Positions 53,403 through 63,107 are shown, counted from the stretch's first letter. The stretch: DNA of 64,000 bases from Leptothrix sp. (in: b-proteobacteria) (GCA_013822685.1 PNKV01000006.1:159803-223802), one strand, 5' to 3'. Numbers and translations: made by a program. Notes: a model not told the origin generated them from the sequence alone.

Positions 53403-53478
53403 TGGTGCCGCTTGTCGGATTCGAACTGACGACCTACCGCTTACAAGGCGGTTGCTCTACCAACTGAGCTAAAGCGGC
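53403..53478 (-). tRNA. tRNA-Thr (TGT anticodon)
   Basis: This 76-nt minus-strand cloverleaf has encoded CCA. The acceptor is GCCGCTT/AAGCGGC, the D arm GCTC..GAGC, the anticodon stem ACCGC/GCGGT with loop CTTGTAA, and the T arm GTCAG TTCGAAT CCGAC. The T stem carries one A-C mismatch (second pair from the loop), otherwise it is a standard tRNA. It precedes the convergent terminator and is downstream of sspB. Confidence 0.92.
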
Positions 53479-53524
53479 GAAGAACTCTTAAGCGCAGTAT
53501 TGTACTGTGCCTCTGACTTCGATT

Positions 53525-54154
53525 TCACTTCACGCGACGCAAAGCAGGTCGGCCAGCACCCGAAGGTGGTGGCGACTCGGGCGGTGGTTCATCACCTTCC
53601 GAGCTGACGATGCTGACCGGAGACAAAGCCTTGGTGGGGCTTTTGTCATCGGCCTTGGCGGATGCCTTGGTGCTGACGCGCTCTTTCTCTTTCGCCGGCG
53701 CAGCGCGCGGTGTCCTGGCCAAGCGCAAGGGCGAGCCCGAACGCTCTGCGCCGTCGACAGGTGCGTCACCGGTGGGCTCGTCGAGGGACAGATCATCATC
53801 CATGCCGCCCGTTGCCGTTGGCACAGGGAAGGCCATGCCTTGCCCATTCTCTCGGGCATAGATGGCAATCACATGGTCCACCGGCACCGAAATTTCACGG
53901 GCAATGCCACCGAAACGCGCCTTGAACTCCACGAACTCATTGCCCAGCTGAAGCTGGGTCGTCGCCTCGAAACTGACATTAAGGACGATCTCGTTGTTCT
54001 TGACGTATTCCTGTGGCACCTGAACCGAACGATCCACATACACGGCCAGGTAAGGCGTGAAGCCATTGTCGGTGCACCAGTCGTGCAGGGCCCGAATGAG
54101 GTAAGGCCTGGTGGACGTGCCCTGGCTGTCGGAATCGATCGGCGTCGTGGTCAT
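53525..54154 (-). CDS. sspB: ClpXP adaptor SspB
   Basis: This 209-residue protein has the SspB fold in its first 110 residues (RPYLIRALHDWCTDNGFTPYL, NNEIVLNVS, VEFKARFGGIAREISVP). It binds ssrA tags and delivers tagged proteins to ClpXP. The C-terminal 90 residues are a disordered Pro/Lys/Ser-rich tail ending RPALRRVK, the flexible linker and ClpX-binding end. It lies 22 bp downstream of sspA in the usual sspAB order. Confidence 0.94.
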   Translation of the reverse strand: MTTTPIDSDSQGTSTRPYLIRALHDWCTDNGFTPYLAVYVDRSVQVPQEYVKNNEIVLNVSFEATTQLQLGNEFVEFKARFGGIAREISVPVDHVIAIYARENGQGMAFPVPTATGGMDDDLSLDEPTGDAPVDGAERSGSPLRLARTPRAAPAKEKERVSTKASAKADDKSPTKALSPVSIVSSEGDEPPPESPPPSGAGRPALRRVK

Positions 54155-54176
54155 AGGATCCGGTGGCAAGTGCTGA

Positions 54177-54788
54177 TCACTTGCGCATGACTTTCTCGGA
54201 CGGGGTGAGCGCCTCAATGTAAGCCGGGCGCGAGAAGATGCGTTCGGCGTACTTTAACAAGGGCAAGGCGTTCTTGGACAACTCGATGCCGTAGTAATCC
54301 AGGCGCCACAGCAGCGGCGCAATGGCCACGTCCAGCATCGAGAAATCGTCGCCGAGCATGTACTTGTTCTTCAAGAAGATCGGCGCCAACTGGGTCAGGC
54401 GATCGCGGATCTGCGAACGGGCCTTTTCCAGTTGCTTGTCGTTGCCCTTGATGCCACGGCCTTCCAGCACGTTGACGTGGGCAAACAGCTCCTTCTCGAA
54501 GTTGAGCAGGAACAAACGAACGCGCGCGCGCGCCACCGGATCGCCCGGCATCAGCTGGGGGTGCGGGAAGCGCTCATCAATGTATTCATTGATGATGTGC
54601 GATTCGTACAGGATCAGGTCGCGCTCAACGAGGATGGGCACCTCGTTGTACGGGTTCATCAGCGCGATGTCTTCCGGTTTGGCGAAAATATCAACATCCC
54701 GGATCTCGAAATCCATGCCCTTCTCGAACAGCACAAAGCGGCAGCGGTGCGAGTAGGGGCAGGTCGTTCCGGAGTAAAGCACCATCAT
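54177..54788 (-). CDS. sspA: Stringent starvation protein A (SspA)
   Basis: This 203-residue glutathione-S-transferase-like protein starts MMVLYSGTTCPYSHRCRFVL (thioredoxin-like N-terminal half, CPYS) with an all-alpha C-terminal half. SspA binds RNA polymerase and alters gene expression in starvation rather than acting as a GST. Its position between petABC and sspB matches other Betaproteobacteria. A 110-bp gap with a large hairpin separates it from petC, so it may have its own promoter. Confidence 0.94.
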   Translation of the reverse strand: MMVLYSGTTCPYSHRCRFVLFEKGMDFEIRDVDIFAKPEDIALMNPYNEVPILVERDLILYESHIINEYIDERFPHPQLMPGDPVARARVRLFLLNFEKELFAHVNVLEGRGIKGNDKQLEKARSQIRDRLTQLAPIFLKNKYMLGDDFSMLDVAIAPLLWRLDYYGIELSKNALPLLKYAERIFSRPAYIEALTPSEKVMRK

Positions 54789-54847
54789 GGCGGAGGACTC
54801 CTCAGTGACAAAAAACTATTGGGGTGCAAGCACCGAAAAATGAGCAA

Positions 54848-54881
54848 GCGCAGTGGTCTCCGATCAGGACAACCACTGCGC
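54848..54881 (-). terminator. Hairpin between petC and sspA
   Basis: A 10-bp stem GCGCAGTGGT/ACCACTGCGC with a 14-nt loop, 18 bp past petC. The following T-rich stretch on the minus strand is interrupted, so it may be a partial terminator or mRNA stabiliser. Confidence 0.55.
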
Positions 54882-54898
54882 CCAAGGCTGTGAAAGCT

Positions 54899-55663
54899 TT
54901 ACTTCACGTCTTTCCAGAAAGCCGCGTTCAGGCGCCAGGCAATGACGAAGAAGATGCTCAGAAAAATCAACACGCCCACACCAATGCGAACGCGCTGACC
55001 CTGCATGGGCTCGCCCATCCATTGCAGGTAGGCCACCAGATCGGCCATCTCGCTGTCAAATTCCTGGGGCTTGAGCTTGCCATCGGTCAACTGCTCGAAG
55101 CCTTCGAACTTGTGGATTTTCTTGGCGGGATCGTGCGGATCTTGCTCTTCCACGAACTTGGCTGCACGCTGGCCCTGCAATTCCCACATGGCATGAGGCA
55201 TGCCCACGTTGGGGAACACGATGTTGTTCCAGCCGGTGGGGCGGGCGTCGTCGCGGTAGAAGGTGCGCAGGTAGGTGTAGAGGTAGTCGGCACCGGAGCC
55301 AGCGTGGCTGGCACGCGAGCGGGCCACCAAGGTCAGGTCAGGCGGTGTGGCGCCAAACCAGGCCTTCGCGTCCTTGGCGTCCATGGAGACCTTCATGGTC
55401 TCACCCACCTTGTCGGTCGCGAACAGCAAGTTCTCCTTGATCTGCTTTTCAGTCAGGCCAATGTCGCGCAAGCGGTTGTAGCGCATGAACCCGGCCGCGT
55501 GGCAGTTCAAGCAGTAATTGACGAACAGCTTGGCACCGTTTTGCAAGGCCGCCAGATCGGTCACCCGTTCGTAGGGGAACCGGTCCAGCACCAGCTCGGT
55601 GCTGGCGCGCGCGCCACTCATCAGGGCGAACACGGCCAGCAAGGAGGCAAGGATTTTCTTCAT
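54899..55663 (-). CDS. petC: Cytochrome c1 (PetC)
   Basis: This 254-residue subunit of the bc1 complex has a signal peptide (about 1-20), haem-binding CLNCH (about 51-55), haem Met ligand in FPNVGMPHAMWELQ, and a C-terminal membrane anchor (about 230-247). It passes electrons from the Rieske protein to a periplasmic cytochrome c. It is third gene of petABC and lies 22 bp after petB. Confidence 0.95.
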   Translation of the reverse strand: MKKILASLLAVFALMSGARASTELVLDRFPYERVTDLAALQNGAKLFVNYCLNCHAAGFMRYNRLRDIGLTEKQIKENLLFATDKVGETMKVSMDAKDAKAWFGATPPDLTLVARSRASHAGSGADYLYTYLRTFYRDDARPTGWNNIVFPNVGMPHAMWELQGQRAAKFVEEQDPHDPAKKIHKFEGFEQLTDGKLKPQEFDSEMADLVAYLQWMGEPMQGQRVRIGVGVLIFLSIFFVIAWRLNAAFWKDVK

Positions 55664-55685
55664 GTTGTGTCTCTCCTGCAGGCGC

Positions 55686-57086
55686 TCAGTGGGACTCGAA
55701 AGTCACACGGTCAGGCACCTTCTTGAAGGTGCCCAGCTGGCTCCACCACGGCATCAGCAGGAAGAAGCCGAAGTAGAAGATGGTGCCGACCTGGGCCACG
55801 CGTGTACCAACCACCGACGGAGCCTGGATACCGAGGTAGCCCAGCACCACGAAGAACAGCACGAACACGGCGTACAAGTACTTCACAAAGTCAGGGCGGT
55901 AGCGAATGGACTTGACCGGGCTGTGGTCCAACCAGGGCAGGAACACCAGGATCACCACCGCACCGCCCATCACCACGACGCCCCAGAACTTGGCGTCGAA
56001 GGTCTTGAGCAGGAAGATGCCGATGACCGCAGCCACCAGAGACACCACCTTGGCTTGCATGGAGCCCTTGCCCTTGATGAGGTTCAGCACCGCCGCCAAA
56101 CCAGCGATCACGCACAACACATTGACAAGGTCATCGGTGGTGGCGCGCAGCATCGAGTAGAACGGCGTGAAATACCACACCGGCGCGATGTGCGATGGCG
56201 TCTGGAACGGATCAGCCGGGATGAAGTTGTTGTACTCCAGAAAGTAGCCACCTGCTTCAGGCGCGAAAAAGATCACCGCCGTGAAGACGATCAGGAAGCC
56301 AGCGACCCCCATGATGTCGTGCACGGTGTAGTAAGGATGGAAAGGAATGCCATCCAGCGGGCGGCCCTTGGAATCCTTCTTGGCCTTGATTTCAACACCG
56401 TCCGGGTTGTTGGAGCCTACCTCATGCAGCGCGATCAAATGCGCCACCACCAGGCCCAGCAACACCAGAGGTACCGCAATGACGTGCAGCGCAAAGAAGC
56501 GGTTGAGCGTGGCATCGCCAACCACATAGTCACCCCGGATCAGGATGGCCAGGTCAGGCCCGATAAAGGGAATCGCGGCGAACAGGTTGATGATCACCTG
56601 AGCGCCCCAGTAGGACATCTGGCCCCAAGGCAGCAGATAGCCCATGAAGGCTTCGGCCATCAGGCACAGGAAGATCAAGCAGCCAAACACCCAGACCAGT
56701 TCACGTGGTGTGCGGTAGGAACCGTAGATCAAGCCACGGTACATGTGCAGGTAGACCACCACAAAGAATGCCGACGCACCAGTTGAGTGCATATAACGCA
56801 CCAACCAGCCCCAGGGCACGTCGCGCATGATGTACTCGACCGAGGCAAAGGCCGTGGCCGCATCCGGCTTGTAGTTCATGACCAGGAAAATGCCGGTCAC
56901 GATCTGGATCACCAGCACCAGCAAAGCCAGCGAGCCGAAGAAATACCAGAAGTTGAAGTTCTTGGGGGCGTAGTACTCGGCCGCGTGCTCGTTCCACAGC
57001 TTGGTGGCTGGGAAACGGTTGTCGACCCAGTTCATCAGTTTGGCGCCGGCGCCGGCGCCAGCAGGAGCTTCTTTGAATTCAGCCAT
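55686..57086 (-). CDS. petB: Cytochrome b of the bc1 complex (PetB)
   Basis: This 466-residue inner-membrane protein has eight to ten helices. The bis-histidine haem sites are in HSTGASAFFVVVYLHMYRGL and HVIAVPLVLLGLVVAHLIALH. The Qo-site motif region is present around WGAQVIINLFAAIPFIGP, and PEW is replaced by APVWYFTPFYS as in many Betaproteobacteria. It is a full-length fused b6/subunit IV type. The N-terminus contains a GAGAGA run encoded by a triple GGCGCC repeat (57042-57059). It sits 14 bp after petA. Confidence 0.95.
   Translation of the reverse strand: MAEFKEAPAGAGAGAKLMNWVDNRFPATKLWNEHAAEYYAPKNFNFWYFFGSLALLVLVIQIVTGIFLVMNYKPDAATAFASVEYIMRDVPWGWLVRYMHSTGASAFFVVVYLHMYRGLIYGSYRTPRELVWVFGCLIFLCLMAEAFMGYLLPWGQMSYWGAQVIINLFAAIPFIGPDLAILIRGDYVVGDATLNRFFALHVIAVPLVLLGLVVAHLIALHEVGSNNPDGVEIKAKKDSKGRPLDGIPFHPYYTVHDIMGVAGFLIVFTAVIFFAPEAGGYFLEYNNFIPADPFQTPSHIAPVWYFTPFYSMLRATTDDLVNVLCVIAGLAAVLNLIKGKGSMQAKVVSLVAAVIGIFLLKTFDAKFWGVVVMGGAVVILVFLPWLDHSPVKSIRYRPDFVKYLYAVFVLFFVVLGYLGIQAPSVVGTRVAQVGTIFYFGFFLLMPWWSQLGTFKKVPDRVTFESH
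57042..57059 (-). repeat. Triple GGCGCC repeat in petB
   Basis: Three perfect tandem copies of GGCGCC near the petB N-terminus, encoding alternating Gly/Ala. Such a repeat could slip by whole 6-bp units without frameshift. Confidence 0.7.
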
Positions 57087-57100
57087 GTCGACCTCTCCTG

Positions 57101-57700
57101 TCAGGCTTTTTTGTCTTCACCAATGAGAATCTTGGTGTCTGACAGGTACATGTGTTGCGGCACTTCAAGGTTGTCCGGGGCGGGCATGTTCTTGTAGACG
57201 CGGCCGGCCAAGTCGAAGGTCGAGCCATGGCAAGGGCACAAGAAGCCACCGGGCCAGTTGTCAGGCAAAGACGCTTGCGGGCCCGACTGGAACTTGGAAG
57301 TGGGTGAGCAACCGAGGTGCGTGCAGATACCCACCGCGACGAACACGTCGTTCTTGATAGAGCGGTGCACATTGCGGGCGTACTCGGGGGTGAGTTCGCT
57401 GGGCTTGCGTTCGGAATTGGGATCAGCCAGTTCGGAGGCCAACTTGTCGAGGGCCGCGACCTGCTCGGCCGTGCGGCGGACGATCCAGACTGGTTTACCC
57501 CGCCATTCCACCGTCGCCATCTCGCCAGGCTTGAGGCCACCGATGTCGACTTCAACCGATGAACCTGCCGCGAGCGCACGCTCTGACGGCTGGAAGGTGA
57601 GGGCAAAGGGCACGGCTGCGGCCACGCCGCCTGCTCCACCTGCGACACAGGCGATGGTCACCCACGTCCGGCGGCTTTGATCCACTGGCTGATTGCTCAT
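57101..57700 (-). CDS. petA: Rieske iron-sulfur protein (PetA)
   Basis: This 199-residue protein has a twin-arginine-type N-terminus ([10 protein letters not shown]) with an uncleaved membrane anchor. The Rieske motifs CTHLGCSPT and CPCHGSTFD are both complete (C-x-H and C-x2-H). It receives electrons from ubiquinol at the Qo site. It needs the Tat system, encoded at the end of this window (tatABC). The ATG at 57700 is chosen over an upstream GTG-side extension. It is divergent from mscL. Confidence 0.95.
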   Translation of the reverse strand: MSNQPVDQSRRTWVTIACVAGGAGGVAAAVPFALTFQPSERALAAGSSVEVDIGGLKPGEMATVEWRGKPVWIVRRTAEQVAALDKLASELADPNSERKPSELTPEYARNVHRSIKNDVFVAVGICTHLGCSPTSKFQSGPQASLPDNWPGGFLCPCHGSTFDLAGRVYKNMPAPDNLEVPQHMYLSDTKILIGEDKKA

Positions 57701-57837
57701 GGTTTGGATGGCTTGAGTTTGGGGGTCAACCTCGCATTCTAGCGGACGCTGCACCGCAGTCGTTGACATGGCGCGGTTTTCGTCAATACTCCTCTACTGT
57801 TCAGCAACACATCCCGTCAGGGAGAAGGAGTCAGTCA

Positions 57838-58257
57838 ATGGGTTTCGTCAGTGAATTCAAGGAGTTTGCCGTCAAGGGCAATGTGGTAGATCTGGCCGTG
57901 GGCGTGATCATTGGTGCCGCCTTCGGGAAGATCGTCGATTCGGTCGTCAATGACTTGATCATGCCCCTGGTCGGCAAGGTTGTCGGCGGCCTGGATTTCT
58001 CCAACTACTACATCGCCCTGGCAGGTCAGACGCCAGGATTGCCCCTGGCAGAGGCCAAAAAAGCCGGCGCGGTGTTTGCCTACGGCAATTTCATGACCGT
58101 CGCGCTGAATTTCATGATCCTGGCTTTCATCATTTTCCTGATGATCAAGCAGATCAACCGCCTCAAGAAAGAATCTGCCCCCGCGCCGGCAGCGCCTGCC
58201 CCCACGCCGGAAGACATTGTCCTGCTCCGCGAGATTCGTGACAGTTTGAAACAATAA
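57838..58257 (+). CDS. mscL: Large-conductance mechanosensitive channel MscL
   Basis: This 139-residue protein starts [22 protein letters not shown] with the conserved helix 1 ([21 protein letters not shown]) and helix 2 (about 75-100), then a C-terminal bundle ending [15 protein letters not shown]. It opens on membrane tension to save cells from hypo-osmotic shock. A strong ribosome-binding sequence (AAGGAG) precedes the ATG. It is divergent from petA. Confidence 0.95.
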   Translation: MGFVSEFKEFAVKGNVVDLAVGVIIGAAFGKIVDSVVNDLIMPLVGKVVGGLDFSNYYIALAGQTPGLPLAEAKKAGAVFAYGNFMTVALNFMILAFIIFLMIKQINRLKKESAPAPAAPAPTPEDIVLLREIRDSLKQ

Positions 58258-58331
58258 CGAAAGAAGGGGCCGGAGCGGTCGATATCCAGAGATCAAAAGA
58301 AGTCCCCATCTGGGACAGTGGTGGTGCAGCA

Positions 58332-60851
58332 ATGCATCACCTTGATCGAACTGACTGGACTCGCCCCGTGACCGACCCCCGTCTTGAACCCGTTTTGCAG
58401 GCATCGCTCAGCCGCATCCAGGTGGCGATGGCGGAGGCCGTGGACAAAGCTGGCAGCCAAATGGGGCTGCTGGCGAGCACCTCCACCAGCAATGCGCACC
58501 GGCAGTTGATGATGACCGCCGAATTCGACCTGCAGCGCAAGACATCGGTGCTCAACCAGGCTTTCATGGTTGAGTTGCGCAAGCGTGTGAACAAGGATTC
58601 CCGGCGAAAAACCCCGGCCGGCACGGTGTACTCGGAAACCGATTGGGACGCCCTCAGCCTGGTCGACAACGCCGAAGTGGAACGCAATGTCGTGGCCGAG
58701 CGACTTGCCCAGAGTCTGAGCCAGGAGTGCGAAAGCGAGTTCAAGGCGGTCCACGACCACCTGAGCCCTCTGCTGGACGATGCCCTGGCGGAACACAACC
58801 CGCTTCGTCCCCAAACGGTGAGCGGAGCCTTGCTGGAAGCCTTGACCGAGGTCAGCACGGACCCGGAAGTGAGTACCCTGCTCGCCCAACAAATTGGCCG
58901 GCACCTGGCCACCGGGCTGAAGAACAGTTACGAGATGACCGTGACGGAGTTGCGCTCGCAGGGCGTGCGGCCGGTGGACCCGGTCAGCGCCAGCAAATTC
59001 CGCGCGTCCAGCCAAGGCGGCCGAACCACCAGCCCCGGCAGCCTGCCCAGCCCCCTGCCCACCCAGCCGGGCACCTTCAATGACACGGCGCCCAGCCACA
59101 GCGGCAACACGCCTTTGCAGGCACACCAGCGCGCTGCCAAGGCCCTGAGCGAGATGTTTGGCGTGTCGATGCCCGCCTCGGCATTCAACACAGCTTTCTC
59201 GGGCACCCACCCGGGGATGGCGGGCATGGGCGGCAGCGCCCATCCCGCAGCGCAAAACGCTGCAGGCGAATTCAACTCCCTGATCCGCCGACTCAACAGC
59301 GTGCCTTACCTGCAAGGCTGGGGTGGCGTGGACAGCGGCGCCGTGGCCTCGGCGGCCGACTTCGCGGGCACCTTCCCGGGTGTGCCGATCGATGGCGCGG
59401 CGCAAGGCGGCTTTGCCGGCCCGATGATGGCCGTGAACATGATCCGCGCCCACCGCGAGGAACTGGTTCGCGCCAGTGGCGGCGCGGCGTTGGACCAGAT
59501 GGTCATCGACATCGTGGCCGCCTTGTTCGACCAGGTTCTGTCGGACCCCAAGGTGTCGCCGCAGATGGCCCGCCAGATTGCCCGCCTGCAGTTGCCCGTG
59601 TTGCGCGTGGCCCTGCACGACATGGGCTTTTTCAGTTCACGCAAACACCCGGTGCGGCGTTTCGTGAACCGCATCGCCAGCCTGTCGGCCACTTTTGACG
59701 ACTACGAGCAAGGCGTGGGGCAGGCCTACCTGACCCGAATCACCGCTTTGGTGGACGATGTGGTCGAGGGCGATTTCGACCGCATGGAGCTCTACGAGGC
59801 CAAGCTGACGGATCTGGAAGCCTTCATCGACGAGCAAAACCGCCAGGAGAGCGCTGAAAACGCTGCCGTCGCGGCCTTGCTCAGTGGCAAGGAAGCCGAC
59901 CTGCGCGTGCAGCAACGCTACATGCAGGTGCTCAAGAAGGAGCTGGCGTCGGTCGAGATGCCCGAGTTCGTCCGCGACTTCCTGACCCAGATCTGGAGCC
60001 AGGTGCAAGTCATGGCCACCGCCCGCGACGGCGCCCAATCGCCCATGGCGCAGCGCGTCAAGAAGGCCGGGCACGACCTGGCTTTGAGCGTGCAGCCCAA
60101 AGGCAGCCCCCAGTTGCGCAAGGAGTTTCTGATGAAACTGCCTCAGCTGATGAAGGACCTCAACGAAGGCCTGGCCCTGATCCAGTGGTCCGAGGAGGCC
60201 AAGCAGGATTTCTTCTCCAAATTGCTGCCTTCGCACGCGGAATCGCTCAAAGCCCAGCCCCAGCACGACCTGACGGTGCGCATGCTCGAAGCGCAACTGA
60301 CCAAAGTCGAGAAAATCACCATCCCCAGCCGGGAAGAGGCTGCCAACGACCCGCTGCCCGCGTCGCTGGACAACATCGCCGAGACACCCACGCTGACGGT
60401 GGTGACAGCGCTGAGCGCTGACGAAATCAAGCAGGCCGGCTTCATGCCCGAGGCCGCGCTGGCCAACGAGCCGCTGGACATCGACCTCGACAGTGCCGGC
60501 CCCAGCGATCCCAGCCTGCTGGACATCGACATCAACCTGGACGCCCCGCCGGTGCCTTCGGCTGGCGCGCAGTTGGTGCACCACATCAACAAGGGCACGG
60601 CCTACCAGATGCTGATGCAAGGCGAATGGAAGCGCGTGCGCCTGACCTGGATCAGTGAAGGCCGCAGCTTTTTCATCTTCACCCAAGGCCACCAGCACAA
60701 GCAGACGATCTCTCTGACCTCGCGCACCTTGGCCAAGATGTGCGATTCGGGCCGGTTCAAGGCCTTCGAGCAGTCTGAATTGATCGAGCGCGCCACCATG
60801 CGCGCGCGCCGCCAGCTGGCCGCCCTGGCCGGCAATAAATCAGCCGCTTAA
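58332..60851 (+). CDS. DUF1631 family protein
   Basis: This 839-residue soluble protein matches the DUF1631 family typical of Betaproteobacteria, with long helical regions (about 330-640). A low-complexity Gly/Pro/Ser linker lies near residues 215-265, and a compact C-terminal domain (GEWKRVRLTWISEGRSFFIF) resembles a small beta barrel. It has no signal peptide. Function unknown. GTG 58368 is a possible alternative start. Its stop codon overlaps the convergent pdxA stop (TTAA). Confidence 0.85.
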   Translation: MHHLDRTDWTRPVTDPRLEPVLQASLSRIQVAMAEAVDKAGSQMGLLASTSTSNAHRQLMMTAEFDLQRKTSVLNQAFMVELRKRVNKDSRRKTPAGTVYSETDWDALSLVDNAEVERNVVAERLAQSLSQECESEFKAVHDHLSPLLDDALAEHNPLRPQTVSGALLEALTEVSTDPEVSTLLAQQIGRHLATGLKNSYEMTVTELRSQGVRPVDPVSASKFRASSQGGRTTSPGSLPSPLPTQPGTFNDTAPSHSGNTPLQAHQRAAKALSEMFGVSMPASAFNTAFSGTHPGMAGMGGSAHPAAQNAAGEFNSLIRRLNSVPYLQGWGGVDSGAVASAADFAGTFPGVPIDGAAQGGFAGPMMAVNMIRAHREELVRASGGAALDQMVIDIVAALFDQVLSDPKVSPQMARQIARLQLPVLRVALHDMGFFSSRKHPVRRFVNRIASLSATFDDYEQGVGQAYLTRITALVDDVVEGDFDRMELYEAKLTDLEAFIDEQNRQESAENAAVAALLSGKEADLRVQQRYMQVLKKELASVEMPEFVRDFLTQIWSQVQVMATARDGAQSPMAQRVKKAGHDLALSVQPKGSPQLRKEFLMKLPQLMKDLNEGLALIQWSEEAKQDFFSKLLPSHAESLKAQPQHDLTVRMLEAQLTKVEKITIPSREEAANDPLPASLDNIAETPTLTVVTALSADEIKQAGFMPEAALANEPLDIDLDSAGPSDPSLLDIDINLDAPPVPSAGAQLVHHINKGTAYQMLMQGEWKRVRLTWISEGRSFFIFTQGHQHKQTISLTSRTLAKMCDSGRFKAFEQSELIERATMRARRQLAALAGNKSAA

Positions 60852-61912
60852 GCGCCGCCCCGGCCGCCCACGAGTTGGCGCGCCATGCGCCAAGCCTGCA
60901 GCAAGCTGGAAGGATCGGCACGGCCCGTGCCGGCCAGATCAAACGCCGTGCCGTGGTCGGGGCTGGTTCTCACGAAGGGCAAGCCCAAGGTGACGTTCAC
61001 GCCATGGTCCAAACCCATGTACTTCACCGGGATCAGGCCCTGGTCGTGGTACATCGCGATCACCACATCAAACTCGCCGGGGTGATCGGCCGCGTGCCTG
61101 GCGCGCATGAACACCGTGTCAGGCGCCAATGGGCCCGTCACATTGATGCCCAGGGCCCTGGCCGCCGCGATGGCCGGGCCGATGATGCGGATTTCCTCGT
61201 CGCCAAACAAACCGCCCTCGCCTGCATGCGGGTTCAACCCCGCCACAGCGATGCGGGGCCGATCGACGCCCCACAATTTGGCACTGTCGTGGGTGGTTCG
61301 GATGGTTTCCAGCACCGACTCGAAGGTGACCGCCTCGATGGCCTGGCGCAAGGCCATGTGGATGGTGACCAGCACCGTCTTGAGCTGCTCATTGGCCAGC
61401 ATCATCCGCACCGGCGCGGGTGGCTGGCCTAAGGGGGCGCCTTCGGCCTGTAAAAGCTCGGTGTGGCCTGGATAGGGCTCGCCCGCCAGCGCCAGGGCCT
61501 CCTTGTGCAGCGGCGCGGTGACAATGCCCGCCGCCACACCCGTTTGCGCCAAACGAACGGCCGCGCGGATGCAGGCGGCGGCGGCTTGGCCGGCGCGCAC
61601 ATCCACCTGGCCCACAGGCGCATCGATCAGGTCGGGGGGCAAACCTGATGGCGCCCAAACGGGCATCGCGCCGGGCGGCACATCGGCCCAGTTTTTTGGC
61701 TCATGGATTTCCACGATCAACGGCGCCTTTCCGCCCTGTGCGCGGGCCACCCACTCGGCCGCCCGGCGCATGACCTGTGGAGAACCCAGCACAAGCGCCT
61801 GTGGCATGGCCGAATCCAACCAAAGACGCGCGATGATTTCAGGGCCGATGCCGCAGGCGTCCCCCATGGTCAGGGCGAGAACGGGGGCGGATTGGGCGGG
61901 GTGAGCAGACAT
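60848..61912 (-). CDS. pdxA: 4-hydroxythreonine-4-phosphate dehydrogenase PdxA
   Basis: This 354-residue cytoplasmic enzyme of pyridoxal-phosphate synthesis oxidises 4-phosphohydroxythreonine with NAD. Motifs are [12 protein letters not shown] (the family more often has GDPAGIGPE; here Ala-Cys), [15 protein letters not shown], and the metal-binding [11 protein letters not shown] plus [12 protein letters not shown]. The ATG at 61912 gives the normal N-terminus. It is divergent from hisI by 52 bp and shares its stop with the DUF1631 gene end. Confidence 0.93.
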   Translation of the reverse strand: MSAHPAQSAPVLALTMGDACGIGPEIIARLWLDSAMPQALVLGSPQVMRRAAEWVARAQGGKAPLIVEIHEPKNWADVPPGAMPVWAPSGLPPDLIDAPVGQVDVRAGQAAAACIRAAVRLAQTGVAAGIVTAPLHKEALALAGEPYPGHTELLQAEGAPLGQPPAPVRMMLANEQLKTVLVTIHMALRQAIEAVTFESVLETIRTTHDSAKLWGVDRPRIAVAGLNPHAGEGGLFGDEEIRIIGPAIAAARALGINVTGPLAPDTVFMRARHAADHPGEFDVVIAMYHDQGLIPVKYMGLDHGVNVTLGLPFVRTSPDHGTAFDLAGTGRADPSSLLQAWRMARQLVGGRGGA

Positions 61913-61964
61913 GCCGACATTGTCCCAGCATCGCCCTGGCATTGCGATTGCTACACTAGCATCC

Positions 61965-62354
61965 ATGAATTGGTTGGATGACATTCGCTGGGATGACCAG
62001 GGCCTCGTGCCCGTGATCGCGCAAGAGGCCAGCACCGGTGACGTGCTGATGTTTGCATGGATGAACCGTGAGGCTTTGGCACGCACCGCTGAAATCGGCG
62101 AAGCCGTCTACTGGAGCCGTTCGCGCAGCCGCTTGTGGCACAAGGGCGAAGAATCCGGGCACACACAAAAAGTGCAGTCCATTCGCCTGGACTGTGACAA
62201 CGACGTGGTGCTGTTGAGCGTTGAGCAATTGGGGCACACGCCCGGCATTGCCTGCCACACGGGACGCCACAGCTGTTTTTTCCAGAAATACGAGCAGGGC
62301 CGCTGGGTGAGCGTGGACCCCGTCCTCAAAGACCCCGAGCACATCTACAAGTGA
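61965..62354 (+). CDS. hisI: Phosphoribosyl-AMP cyclohydrolase HisI
   Basis: This 129-residue enzyme of histidine synthesis opens the ring of phosphoribosyl-AMP. Motifs are [28 protein letters not shown], metal-binding LDCDNDVV and the zinc motif [10 protein letters not shown]. It is single-function (not fused to HisE). Its stop overlaps an in-frame GTG that could begin hisE. Upstream genes of the his pathway are not adjacent here. Confidence 0.96.
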   Translation: MNWLDDIRWDDQGLVPVIAQEASTGDVLMFAWMNREALARTAEIGEAVYWSRSRSRLWHKGEESGHTQKVQSIRLDCDNDVVLLSVEQLGHTPGIACHTGRHSCFFQKYEQGRWVSVDPVLKDPEHIYK

Positions 62355-62368
62355 CCGATTTTTCCCCC

Positions 62369-62761
62369 ATGAGTGAACCTTTGGCCACCACTACTGACGT
62401 CCTGCTGCGCCTGGCCGCCGTCATCGAATCCCGCAAGGGGGGCGACCCGGACAAAAGCTACGTGGCGCGCCTGTTCCACAAGGGCACCGACGCCATCCTG
62501 AAAAAAGTGGGCGAAGAGGCCACCGAAACCGTCATGGCGGCCAAGGACGCGGCCTCTCAGCCCAGCCCCGAACACAGCAAGGCCTTGGTGGGCGAATTCG
62601 CCGATTTGTGGTTTCATGCCATGGTGGCGATGGCGCATTTCGGACTCAGTCCCGCTGACGTCGTGGCCGAGCTGGCCCGACGCGAGGGCTTGTCCGGCCT
62701 GGAAGAATTTGCTTCGCGCAAGGCGCCGATGCGGCCAGCCGGCGAAAGCGACAACATGTAG
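62369..62761 (+). CDS. hisE: Phosphoribosyl-ATP pyrophosphatase HisE
   Basis: This MazG-like enzyme (130 aa) has [20 protein letters not shown] and [15 protein letters not shown], the metal-binding helices, then [16 protein letters not shown]. It removes pyrophosphate from phosphoribosyl-ATP, the step before HisI. The ATG at 62369 gives the family-like N-terminus; a GTG at 62351 overlapping the hisI stop (GTGA) is an alternative and would add six residues. The two genes are surely co-expressed. Confidence 0.94.
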   Translation: MSEPLATTTDVLLRLAAVIESRKGGDPDKSYVARLFHKGTDAILKKVGEEATETVMAAKDAASQPSPEHSKALVGEFADLWFHAMVAMAHFGLSPADVVAELARREGLSGLEEFASRKAPMRPAGESDNM

Positions 62762-62805
62762 TCATCAATCACGGGCAAGATGGCCTGGATTGTTTTTTTG
62801 TTTTT

Positions 62806-62817
62806 GGTCGAAAGACC
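62806..62817 (+). other. GAAA-tetraloop stem-loop in the tatA leader
   Basis: GGTC-GAAA-GACC hairpin preceded by T-rich DNA and followed by the ribosome-binding AGGAG of tatA, 16 bp before the start codon. Confidence 0.45.
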
Positions 62818-62833
62818 GGTTTAGGAGAGCGAC

Positions 62834-63079
62834 ATGGGTTCATTCAGCATTTGGCACTGGTTGATCGTGCTGGTGATCGTGATGATGGTTTTTGGCACCA
62901 AGAAGCTCAAGAACATTGGCGGTGACCTTGGTTCCGCCGTGAAGGGCTTCAAGGACGGCATGAAGGACGGCGGCACGACCGACGCCGCCGCCCCCGGATC
63001 AACCGCTTCGCAGCAAGTGACCAACCACGCCAAGACCGACGCCAACACCGTCGACGTCGAAGCCAAGACCAAGTCGTGA
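62834..63079 (+). CDS. tatA: Sec-independent translocase TatA
   Basis: This 81-residue protein has one N-terminal helix ([16 protein letters not shown]), the [14 protein letters not shown] hinge and amphipathic helix, then a hydrophilic tail. It forms the Tat pore that moves folded proteins, including Rieske PetA and OpgD encoded in this window. It is first gene of tatABC, 72 bp after hisE. Betaproteobacteria commonly have a HIT gene between hisE and tatA; it is absent here. Confidence 0.95.
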   Translation: MGSFSIWHWLIVLVIVMMVFGTKKLKNIGGDLGSAVKGFKDGMKDGGTTDAAAPGSTASQQVTNHAKTDANTVDVEAKTKS

Positions 63080-63107
63080 TGCCCGCGTCCGCTGGGACCG
63101 TTGAGTC

